A stretch of 11,836 bases of DNA from Pseudopedobacter sp045629485 (GTDB taxonomy: Bacteria > Bacteroidota > Bacteroidia > Sphingobacteriales > Sphingobacteriaceae): assembly GCA_045629485.1 (NCBI GenBank), contig JAZQRF010000344.1, forward strand, positions 1-11,836. Reading direction: 5' to 3'. Below are positions 5,666-11,836 of this stretch, one piece after another. Numbering within the stretch: the first letter of the stretch is position 1; the number at the start of each line of letters is the position of its first letter. The position numbers were made by a program, and so were the translations under genes. A model generated the notes under the pieces. That model was not told where the DNA came from. It did no database searches and saw only the letters and a program-made list of their open reading frames with translations.

Positions 5666-7839
5666 AATCTTAGAGAGAATTTAAACCCCTGGTTTAATTC
5701 TCGACGGCTGCTAAAGGCAATGGCATAATCGGCTCTAAACGTGAGTCTTTTTAAGCCAATATAAGCTTCATAATAAGGGCTTCTGTCTGGTTGCACAAGT
5801 ACAGCACTTCCTATTAATTCCTGTAATTTTAATTTGCGCATAACCGGAATCCGGCCTAAAAATCTACAATTGAAATTGTGTTCCCAGTGTGCCTCTATAA
5901 ACTTCTTGTCAGTGCTGTAAGCATAAAAATCTAAAAAGTGGAAACTCTTTAAACCTGGATTAAATATTAATGCCATGTTACCGCTAAAGTGCTTCCAGTC
6001 GGGATAATAGTTTTTAGAATTACTGAAGAATTTACCGGCAGAAAAAGAAAAGGATGCATATCCCCAAAGACCCATTTCCAGTTTTTCCTGTTGGAGTTCC
6101 AATTCCAAAAAGTTGTAATCCGTTTCAGATCCCAATACATTCGGGATGCCTTTGCGGTAGCTTAATATTATTCTGGGGTTTTTAGGGATCTCATACATTT
6201 TTATTCCCTGGTTGGTAATATAATTATGGTTAAAAGTATAAATAAGCGTACCCGAAAGTCTTAGTGTCGTATGGTCTGGAAACAATTTACTTTCTACATC
6301 AGGCAGGAGCGGGTTGTTTGATGTGAAATTTTTGTTCCTGATATTTCTTAAAGAATAATCAAAAGTATTGGTTACTGATATGTTTTTAGATAATTCTAAG
6401 CCTCCAGAGAAGAACAGTCCATTGGTAATTTCTCTGCCAGAAGAGATACTCACATATTGTTTTCTAAAGAGCTTCATAAAGTTCTGTTCAAATAACAACG
6501 TGTTTAATGAGTTGTTTAAAGAGTTTAAGGTTCCGTTGGGGTTAAGATCCCGATAGGTGCTGCCAATACTAAAATCAACAATTGCCCTCTTTTTAGAATC
6601 ATAGAGCCAGGAGAAAGAGATGTCGGAATTAAATTCTTTGTTCTTAAAACCGTACCTGAATTCTGGCCTTATTTGATAGTAATCTCCATCATTTTTATAT
6701 TTGATGAAACTGGCGCCATATTTAATGCCTGGCCCCTCTACAGTATTGTAAAAAATTGCGGGAGCAATGGCATCCAGCTCAATAATGTATTCCCTGTAAG
6801 AATTTTGGAATTTAAAACTTCCAAAGAGGAATGGATACAACCTTTGTTTCAGGCTTAACCTGTCTAAAGAATCCAGGTATTTTTTTTCTCCCTGGATAGC
6901 TATTAAACTGTCATCGCGGCTAAAAGTATTGTGCTCCAATGTAGTTAAGGGGATGGGCCTGCTTTGTGCAATGCTATTTTGTGATTCTTTTGTTTGTTTT
7001 TGAATTTTTAGTATCTCATTTTCTTTAAATCTGCTCGTTTGGCTCAGGTCTTTGGTGTAAGTAAAATCACCTACGCAGGTACCGCTATAGGCAAATCCAA
7101 GTCCTTTCCCCGCATAAGTTATGATGGTCTGAGTGGGATAGTAAACGCTGTCTATTTTAATTAGATCCTGTTTAATGTTAAGTTCATCAATAAAACTAAT
7201 GCTGGCATTATTTCCCAAAGAGAGAGATAATTTACTTACCTGCGATGTTTTGGTATTCACATAGATGGAGCCGGTAAATGTTGGAGAAAAGGTTTTCTTG
7301 GGGCTAATTTTAATGATATCCAGCTCGGCACCATGGCTGTCCAGGATTTGGCCCGTGATTTCAAAGTCATAAAATTTGAAGGCATCATTTCCAATGGGAG
7401 AAACAAATTTTTTATCACTGATAGCTTCAAGAATTACATAATCTTTATTGAAATTAAGCTGGAGATCGGTGGCCCTTGTAAACTCCCAGTTCCTGTAATT
7501 TCCAAAATCTTTAAAAGCCTTTACTTCCTCCTTAATTTTTCCTGACTTAGAGAAATACAGATCAGAATTTGATTCGTATAAATATAAGATTTGCTCATCT
7601 GTCGAGTTTAGCTTCAGTAATTTTCTTACTCTTTTTCCCAGAAATCTCTTAGGGGCCTTGTTTAAGACCAGTGTATGTTTAAGATAAGAATTAGCTTTTA
7701 AGACCAGGCTTTTATTTGCCTGATTCCTATTGATCACTTTTTGGATAATACTATCCGCTTTGCTCATATGCTTGTATTCTGATTCAGAATAACCAGTCAA
7801 CCCACACCATATCAGAAGCAACGAAAGTATGATCTTCAT
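5662..7839 (-). CDS. DUF5686-family outer-membrane beta-barrel protein
   Basis: Starting at the ATG at 7839, the protein has 725 residues. A TTG five codons upstream is open but would put a non-basic stretch before the signal, so the ATG is chosen. Residues 1 to about 19 (MKIILSLLLIWCGLTGYS) form a signal peptide; the Cys has Trp before it and does not make a lipobox. The region from about 25 (ADSIIQKVINRNQANKSL) is the usual periplasmic opening of DUF5686. The last 350 residues alternate aromatic and polar residues as beta-strands, include the family-type segment FYAYSTDKKFIEAHWEHNFN, and end in GFKFSLRF with a terminal Phe typical of barrels. Most relatives begin with a carboxypeptidase-regulatory-like domain of about 90 residues; here it is absent. 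Function is unknown; an outer-membrane role is inferred. It converges on the kinase gene with no terminator between. Confidence 0.8.
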   Translation of the reverse strand: MKIILSLLLIWCGLTGYSESEYKHMSKADSIIQKVINRNQANKSLVLKANSYLKHTLVLNKAPKRFLGKRVRKLLKLNSTDEQILYLYESNSDLYFSKSGKIKEEVKAFKDFGNYRNWEFTRATDLQLNFNKDYVILEAISDKKFVSPIGNDAFKFYDFEITGQILDSHGAELDIIKISPKKTFSPTFTGSIYVNTKTSQVSKLSLSLGNNASISFIDELNIKQDLIKIDSVYYPTQTIITYAGKGLGFAYSGTCVGDFTYTKDLSQTSRFKENEILKIQKQTKESQNSIAQSRPIPLTTLEHNTFSRDDSLIAIQGEKKYLDSLDRLSLKQRLYPFLFGSFKFQNSYREYIIELDAIAPAIFYNTVEGPGIKYGASFIKYKNDGDYYQIRPEFRYGFKNKEFNSDISFSWLYDSKKRAIVDFSIGSTYRDLNPNGTLNSLNNSLNTLLFEQNFMKLFRKQYVSISSGREITNGLFFSGGLELSKNISVTNTFDYSLRNIRNKNFTSNNPLLPDVESKLFPDHTTLRLSGTLIYTFNHNYITNQGIKMYEIPKNPRIILSYRKGIPNVLGSETDYNFLELELQQEKLEMGLWGYASFSFSAGKFFSNSKNYYPDWKHFSGNMALIFNPGLKSFHFLDFYAYSTDKKFIEAHWEHNFNCRFLGRIPVMRKLKLQELIGSAVLVQPDRSPYYEAYIGLKRLTFRADYAIAFSSRRELNQGFKFSLRF

Positions 7840-7921
7840 ATAAACAAAAGGCAATTTACATTGCCGGAAACCGAATATTAATTTGAAAATTTTTAGAGGC
7901 TTTAATATACAAATAATATAC

Positions 7922-7958
7922 TAACGCATGCAATTAACGCATATAAATTTATTAGCGT
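7922..7958. promoter_or_regulatory. Near-palindrome and direct repeats, possible operator
   Basis: TAACGCAT occurs at 7922-7929 and again at 7935-7942. The second copy enters a 22-base near-palindrome (7937-7958) with outer arms ACGC and GCGT and a perfect centre ATAAATTTAT; two positions on each side do not match. It lies between the divergent DUF5686 and pheS starts, about 60 bases upstream of pheS. It looks like a binding site for a dimeric regulator, possibly the TetR protein encoded two genes after pheS, but that link is a guess. Confidence 0.4.
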
Positions 7959-8001
7959 ATAGGATATCAAATTAATGAAAGTGTTTTTAATGCATTTTTA
8001 T

Positions 8002-8009
8002 TAAATTTG
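8002..8009 (+). promoter_or_regulatory. -7 promoter element of pheS
   Basis: TAAATTTG matches TAnnTTTG exactly and ends 6 bases before the pheS ATG at 8016. The predicted start would leave a leader of only a few bases or none. The -33 region is not clear. Confidence 0.5.
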
Positions 8010-8015
8010 TATCCT

Positions 8016-9053
8016 ATGCAGTCTAAAATCAATCAATACACTAGTGAAATCGAATCTTTTGAACCAGCAACAGCAGAAGAGCTGGAAAGTTTTAGAATAA
8101 AATTTTTAGGTACAAAAGGAATTATTAAAGACCTGTTTGATGAGTTTAAAGCTGTTTCGCCTGAAGAAAAAAGAGTTTTAGGTAAGGTGTTGAACCAGTT
8201 TAAGCAATTGGCAGAGGCGAAATTTAATGATTTTAAGGATAGTTTTACTTCCGGAAGTCAGGATAATGATGCCTTCCAGGATTTAACTCTTCCAGGTTCT
8301 CCTGCTTTTAGTATTGGTGGGCGTCATCCACTTTCTTTGGTAAGAAAGGAAATTGTAGAGATTTTTAAGAGACTTGGGTTTGTGGTAGCAGAAGGGCCGG
8401 AGATAGAAGACGACTGGCATAATTTCTCTGCCTTAAATTTTCCGGAAGAACACCCTGCCAGAGATATGCAGGATACTTTCTTTATTAAAAAGAATAACGG
8501 AAGAGACGATATTGCATTAAGAACACATACTTCATCAGTACAGGTAAGGTTAATGGAAGCGGGTAAACCTCCTTTCAGAGCATTGATGCCTGGCAGAGTT
8601 TACAGAAACGAAGCCATCTCTGCAAGAGCGCATTGTTTCTTTCACCAGATTGAGGGCTTATATGTAGATGAAAAGGTCTCTTTTGCAGATTTAAAACAAA
8701 CACTCTATTATTTTGTACAGGAATTATATGGTGAAGGAACAAAAGTTCGTTTCAGGCCATCTTATTTTCCTTTTACAGAGCCTTCAGCAGAAATGGATAT
8801 TTCCTGTACTATTTGCAAAGGTGATGGATGCCAGATGTGTAAACATAGCGGTTGGCTAGAGATTTTAGGCTGCGGAATGATAGATCCTAATGTGCTGGAA
8901 AATGTGGGGATTGATAGTAAAAAATATTCTGGATTCGCCTTTGGTATGGGAATAGAAAGAATTACCAACTTAAAATATCAGATTAAAGATTTGCGTTTAT
9001 TTTCTGAAAACGATATTCGTTTTCTGCAGCAATTCCAATCAGAAATAGTTTAA
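8016..9053 (+). CDS. pheS: Phenylalanine--tRNA ligase alpha subunit
   Basis: The 345-residue protein is the catalytic alpha chain of the alpha2-beta2 enzyme that charges tRNA-Phe. Residues 1-85 are the N-terminal coiled-coil. The class II core follows: RHPLSLVRKEIVEIF, GPEIEDDWHNFSALN, the motif 2 region FRALMPGRVYRNEAISARAH (188-207), and motif 3 FAFGMGIERI (307-316), where Ala308 aligns with the amino-acid pocket Ala294 of the E. coli enzyme. A four-cysteine knuckle (Cys264, 267, 272, 275) lies between EMDIS and GWLEILGCGMIDPNVL, a form found in many PheS proteins outside Enterobacteria; metal binding is inferred. A TTG three codons upstream lies inside the -7 element, so ATG 8016 is the start. 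pheT does not follow, as is usual in this phylum; instead a lipoprotein gene overlaps the stop by one base (TAATG). Confidence 0.97.
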   Translation: MQSKINQYTSEIESFEPATAEELESFRIKFLGTKGIIKDLFDEFKAVSPEEKRVLGKVLNQFKQLAEAKFNDFKDSFTSGSQDNDAFQDLTLPGSPAFSIGGRHPLSLVRKEIVEIFKRLGFVVAEGPEIEDDWHNFSALNFPEEHPARDMQDTFFIKKNNGRDDIALRTHTSSVQVRLMEAGKPPFRALMPGRVYRNEAISARAHCFFHQIEGLYVDEKVSFADLKQTLYYFVQELYGEGTKVRFRPSYFPFTEPSAEMDISCTICKGDGCQMCKHSGWLEILGCGMIDPNVLENVGIDSKKYSGFAFGMGIERITNLKYQIKDLRLFSENDIRFLQQFQSEIV

Positions 9054-9472
9054 TGAAGGTTTTTAAAGGTTTAGCAGTGTTAGTCATACTTTTTTTTACG
9101 TCGTGTGGAAAAGATGAAAGTTTGATACCTGATGTACCAGTCAATCTTAATGTCCCTATTAATGATTTTAGAATAAGTGGTTTAACAACAACTGCAGGTA
9201 AAGTTATCATTCTTGAAGGACATGGTGTTGCAGGCCTAATTTTGTATAGCAGATTGTCTGATAAAGTCATCGTAGCTTATGACCGTTGCAGTACAGTAAA
9301 CCCTGAAAAGAAAAATAAATTAGACCTACTCGCAGGATCTATTGTGGAGGATAAAGCAAGCGGAGCACAATTTAATTTGGAGGACGGCTCAGCTGTTAAA
9401 GCTCCGGCAACCCGATCATTAAAAAGATATGGTGTAAGCATTAACGCAGGTACAATTTCAGTTTATAACTAA
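9053..9472 (+). CDS. Lipoprotein with a Rieske-like fold lacking cluster ligands
   Basis: This 139-residue protein starts with a lipoprotein signal: MKVFKG, a hydrophobic core, then FFTSC with Cys18 as the lipidation site. CGKDES follows, with a lysine and acidic residues near +2 that could favour surface export. The mature part resembles the Rieske-type lipoproteins of Bacteroidota: AYDRC where relatives have AYDRxCP, then ASGAQFNLEDGSAVKAPATR (102-121) and LKRYGVSINAGTISVYN, matching the Rieske cluster-2 loop, the GPATRPLKQY motif and the final strand. Of the four [2Fe-2S] ligands only Cys79 remains; the partner His is Thr81, and the second CPxH is replaced by DKAS (100-103). It should therefore not bind a Rieske cluster. 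Its ATG overlaps the pheS stop (TAATG), and the TetR gene abuts its end. The family call is by eye. Confidence 0.65.
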   Translation: MKVFKGLAVLVILFFTSCGKDESLIPDVPVNLNVPINDFRISGLTTTAGKVIILEGHGVAGLILYSRLSDKVIVAYDRCSTVNPEKKNKLDLLAGSIVEDKASGAQFNLEDGSAVKAPATRSLKRYGVSINAGTISVYN

Positions 9473-10048
9473 ATGGAAATAGATAAGATAAAGGAAAGTA
9501 TTAAAAAAGCCGCTCAGGATCTTTTCCGTAAATATGGTTACCATAAAACCAGCGTAAACGAAATTGCCCGTAGAGCTAAAATTGCTAAAGCTACGATCTA
9601 TAAATATTTCGAGAGCAAGGAGCTGGTGTTGCATGCTATTTTAATGGATTACCTAAAGGTAAGCATCAATGAGCTGGTTCATCAAAATTCAAATAACGTT
9701 TCTAAAGAAGAGCATCTTAAAAGCTTGATTCTAAGAGTGAGTAAACTTTCGTATACTGTCTGTAACGAGTTTATCGGTTGGGATTTTATCAGGGAGTCTA
9801 CCAATTCGCAGGAGTTTTTGAAAAAACTTTCAGACGAATTAGAGAACCTTTTATATGCCGAATTTATCACCATAGAAGAGCTAAACGATGACGAAACTTA
9901 TCCGGAAAGATTGCGTTTCCTGATAAAATCCAGCAAAAGTATTATATTTTCTTTTGCGTTTACATCAGTAAGTGATTCTGATGTTCGCAAGAATTTCATT
10001 TCTTTTCAGAAAGAAATTCTGCCTTATTTAGTAAAGGCGGCATTGTAA
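9473..10048 (+). CDS. TetR/AcrR-family transcriptional regulator
   Basis: The 191-residue protein has a typical TetR N-terminal DNA-binding domain. It opens IKKAAQDLFRKYGYHKTSVN (residues 10-29), then the helix-turn-helix IARRAKIAKATIYKYFESKE (31-50) and LVLHAILMDYL. The C-terminal helical region (about 65-191) is the ligand-binding and dimer domain and shows no family-wide motif, so the ligand is unknown. The ATG follows directly on the TAA of the lipoprotein gene, with no spacing, so it is probably co-transcribed with pheS and the lipoprotein. A natural target would be its own operon or a neighbour; the palindromic region upstream of pheS is a candidate site. No efflux pump or membrane gene that such regulators often control is next to it. 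Confidence 0.9.
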   Translation: MEIDKIKESIKKAAQDLFRKYGYHKTSVNEIARRAKIAKATIYKYFESKELVLHAILMDYLKVSINELVHQNSNNVSKEEHLKSLILRVSKLSYTVCNEFIGWDFIRESTNSQEFLKKLSDELENLLYAEFITIEELNDDETYPERLRFLIKSSKSIIFSFAFTSVSDSDVRKNFISFQKEILPYLVKAAL

Positions 10049-10162
10049 TTAAAAGGTCTTTTTAATATAAAAGAGATCACGAGTTTTAGTAATTATTAAA
10101 TTCGCTTTGGCATATGAATGAGCTAAAAGAATTTTCATACAAGTACATAATGCCTACGCATC
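10049..10162. other. Gap before cysE with a possible 18-codon ORF
   Basis: The 114-base gap holds a short AT-only inverted repeat right after the TetR stop (ATTAAAA at 10048-10054 with TTTTAAT at 10060-10066), a poor terminator. An ATG at 10114 opens 18 codons (MNELKEFSYKYIMPTHHE) whose stop at 10168-10170 overlaps the cysE start. It has no cysteine codon, so it does not look like a cysteine attenuator leader. No clear TAnnTTTG is seen, though TTTG at 10106-10109 could be a -33 element. Confidence 0.3.
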
Positions 10163-10978
10163 ATGAATAAGGATTTTTACCAATATATTTATAATAAGCA
10201 ACAGCAGGCAGAAGCAGTGCCTTCTAATTCTGAAATTGCAAAATGGGCATTAAGAGTTATCCGTTTACTATTTCCTCAGCAATCCAACCAAAAATTTGCG
10301 ACGGAGGAGGAGGTAATAGCTGCATTTAAACAAGTAGAGGCTGATCTTCTTTTTTTATTGGATACAACGCATGCCTGTAAAGAATGTGACCATAAGTTAA
10401 TTGTTGAACAATTTATGGATTATGTGCCCGAGTTATACCGGGTATTAAGAACAGATATCGACTCCATTTTAGAGGGAGATCCTGCCGCCAACAGCGAGTT
10501 TGAGGTGATAAGAACTTACCCGGGCTTTTATGCAATCTCCTTTTACAGGATTGCACATAAATTGCTCACCTTAAAAACACCTTTGATACCCAGAATTTTA
10601 ACTGAGTATGCTCATTCTAAAACCGGAATTGATATTCATCCTGGTGCGGTAATTGGGGAATATCTATATATAGACCACGGGACAGGCTTAGTCATTGGCG
10701 AAACTGCAGTTATTGGAAATCATGTGAAATTGTATCAGGGCATCACCCTGGGAGCGTTAAGTGTAGAGAAACATATGGCAGGCTCTAAAAGACATCCTAC
10801 GGTAGAAGACCACGTGATTATTTATTCCGGAGCTACTATTCTAGGAGGAGAAACCGTTATTGGCAGTAACAGTATCATAGGCGGAAATGTATGGCTCACT
10901 AAGAGTGTGCCTTCAAACTCTGTGGTTTATCATTTGTCTTCTGTACAGGTTGCAGAAAAAGTAAAAACTAAATTATAA
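10163..10978 (+). CDS. cysE: Serine O-acetyltransferase
   Basis: The 271-residue protein transfers acetyl from acetyl-CoA to L-serine, giving O-acetylserine, the first step of cysteine synthesis. The N-terminal helical domain (1-140) is of the longer form common in Bacteroidota; the EGDPAA motif provides Asp106. The C-terminal left-handed beta-helix (about 155-255) contains the hexapeptide turns and the active-site pair Asp171-His172 (YIDHGTGLVIGETAVIG). His211 is in KRHP, matching the third catalytic position of E. coli CysE. VWLTKSVPSNSVVY closes the helix. The tail VQVAEKVKTKL lacks the C-terminal Ile that many CysE proteins use to dock in cysteine synthase, so a stable CysE-synthase complex is uncertain. 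A stop 15 bases upstream in frame fixes the ATG. cysM starts 4 bases after the stop, so the two form an operon. Confidence 0.95.
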   Translation: MNKDFYQYIYNKQQQAEAVPSNSEIAKWALRVIRLLFPQQSNQKFATEEEVIAAFKQVEADLLFLLDTTHACKECDHKLIVEQFMDYVPELYRVLRTDIDSILEGDPAANSEFEVIRTYPGFYAISFYRIAHKLLTLKTPLIPRILTEYAHSKTGIDIHPGAVIGEYLYIDHGTGLVIGETAVIGNHVKLYQGITLGALSVEKHMAGSKRHPTVEDHVIIYSGATILGGETVIGSNSIIGGNVWLTKSVPSNSVVYHLSSVQVAEKVKTKL

Positions 10979-10982
10979 TAAC

Positions 10983-11836
10983 ATGGGAAGTATTATTAGC
11001 GTATTAGGAAATACTCCATTAGTTGAGATAAACCGGTTAAACTCCAATCCAAATGTTAAGATTTATGCAAAGTTAGAAGGCAATAATCCTGGCGGGAGTG
11101 TAAAAGACAGGGCTGCGTTAAACATGATCCAAAGCGCCATAGAGCGTGGAGATATTAAGCCAGGGATGCGCTTAATAGAAGCAACCAGTGGAAACACAGG
11201 TATTGCTTTGGCAATGGTGGCCCGGTTGTTTGATTTAGAGATAGAATTGATTCTCCCTTCAAACTCTACCAAAGAGCGAACATTAACGATGGAAGCATTT
11301 GGCGCTAAAGTGATTTTATTGGAAGATATAGAAAAATGCCGTGATTATGCGGTTGAAAAGGGGGCAACAGGTGATTATTTCTTATTGAACCAGTTCTCTA
11401 ATCCCGATAACTATTTGGCTCATTATAAAACAACAGGACCTGAAATCTGGAGAGATACTAATCAGCAGATTACCCATTTTGTGAGTGCAATGGGAACAAC
11501 AGGCACCATCATGGGAACTTCTATGTTTTTAAAAGAAAAGAACCCTGATATACAAATTGTAGGTTGCCAGCCTACCGAGAATGCTTCTATACCTGGAATA
11601 AGACGCTGGCCAAAGGCCTACCTTCCAGAGATATTTGATGCTTCAAGGGTGGATAGAGTGATAGATATTTCGCAAGAGGATGCTACAGCAATGACCAGGA
11701 AATTGGCCCGTACCGAAGGCATTTTTGCCGGTATGAGTTCTGGAGGAGCCTGCCACGCGGCATTAAAACTAGCTGCCGAACTGGAAGAAGGTACCATCGT
11801 TTTTATAGCCTGCGACCGTGGAGACCGGTATTTAAG
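10983..11836 (+). CDS. cysM: Cysteine synthase B, 3' end cut by window edge
   Basis: The frame runs from ATG 10983 off the right edge (284 codons seen, ending CDRGDRYL). It is a PLP-dependent O-acetylserine sulfhydrylase, replacing the acetate of O-acetylserine with sulfide (or thiosulfate in the CysM branch) to make cysteine. The PLP lysine is Lys41 in NNPGGSVKDRAA, at the same position as in E. coli CysM. ATSGNTGIALA (67-77) is the substrate loop, and GTTGTIMGT binds the PLP phosphate. IPGIRRWPKAYLPEIF is diagnostic of CysM rather than CysK. Relatives end GDRYLSTGVF, so only a few residues are missing. It follows cysE by 4 bases and takes that enzyme's product, making a two-gene serine-to-cysteine unit. 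Confidence 0.95.
   Translation, partial: MGSIISVLGNTPLVEINRLNSNPNVKIYAKLEGNNPGGSVKDRAALNMIQSAIERGDIKPGMRLIEATSGNTGIALAMVARLFDLEIELILPSNSTKERTLTMEAFGAKVILLEDIEKCRDYAVEKGATGDYFLLNQFSNPDNYLAHYKTTGPEIWRDTNQQITHFVSAMGTTGTIMGTSMFLKEKNPDIQIVGCQPTENASIPGIRRWPKAYLPEIFDASRVDRVIDISQEDATAMTRKLARTEGIFAGMSSGGACHAALKLAAELEEGTIVFIACDRGDRYL

Noticed and set aside
7840..7854. TTG start for the DUF5686 protein five codons upstream of the ATG
   Set aside because: It would add MPFVY in front of a normal MK-type signal peptide; ATG at 7839 is the better start.
8007..8015. TTG start for pheS three codons upstream of the ATG
   Set aside because: The TTG is part of the TAAATTTG promoter element, so it would not be transcribed; ATG 8016 is used.
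8983..9270. Minus-strand frame of 95 codons across the pheS end and the lipoprotein
   Set aside because: It is antisense to both the conserved pheS C-terminus and the lipoprotein signal peptide.

Overview
The window looks like chromosomal DNA of a Bacteroidota bacterium, most likely of the Sphingobacteriaceae (Pedobacter-like). The signs are: AT-rich coding sequence with almost no Shine-Dalgarno motifs, several TAnnTTTG -7 promoter elements typical of the phylum, a DUF5686 outer-membrane protein, a Bacteroidota-style Rieske-fold lipoprotein, and a pheS without an adjacent pheT. The genus assignment is inference from protein flavour, not from a search.

Layout. Bases 1-566 are AT-rich and hold no gene I can defend. 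They contain two rho-independent-type hairpins and a direct repeat of TGCACCAC just beyond the 3' end of a tRNA-Ser(GGA) gene (567-653, minus). The repeat resembles arm sites of tyrosine integrases, so this may be the edge of an integrated element. Between the tRNA and the first intact gene lies an eroded 3' end of a cyclopropane-fatty-acid synthase gene (743-959, two frameshifts). A plus-strand cluster follows: a HAD-family hydrolase with an unusual Asn in motif I, an unlisted small two-helix membrane protein with a TTG start (1707-1886), and thioredoxin, ending at a bidirectional terminator. On the minus strand come a DoxX-like membrane protein, the tRNA uridine-34 hydroxylase TrhO, and the nucleotidase SurE. 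SurE diverges from a plus-strand diacylglycerol/lipid kinase, which converges with a DUF5686 outer-membrane protein so tightly that the stop codons overlap.

An intergenic region of about 175 bases with a near-palindrome and direct repeats separates the DUF5686 gene from a plus-strand run: pheS, a lipoprotein with a Rieske-like fold but no complete cluster ligands, and a TetR regulator (pheS/lipoprotein overlap by 1 base, lipoprotein/TetR abut). The window ends with cysE and cysM (4-base gap), the two steps from serine to cysteine; cysM runs off the right edge only a few residues short of its normal end.

Most genes are ordinary housekeeping functions (protein redox, tRNA modification, aminoacylation, cysteine synthesis). 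I found no convincing new defence or mobile system. The items most worth a second look are the cfa remnant beside a tRNA with possible integrase arm sites, the hidden small membrane protein, the ligand-less Rieske lipoprotein coupled to pheS, and a structured 5' leader on trhO.
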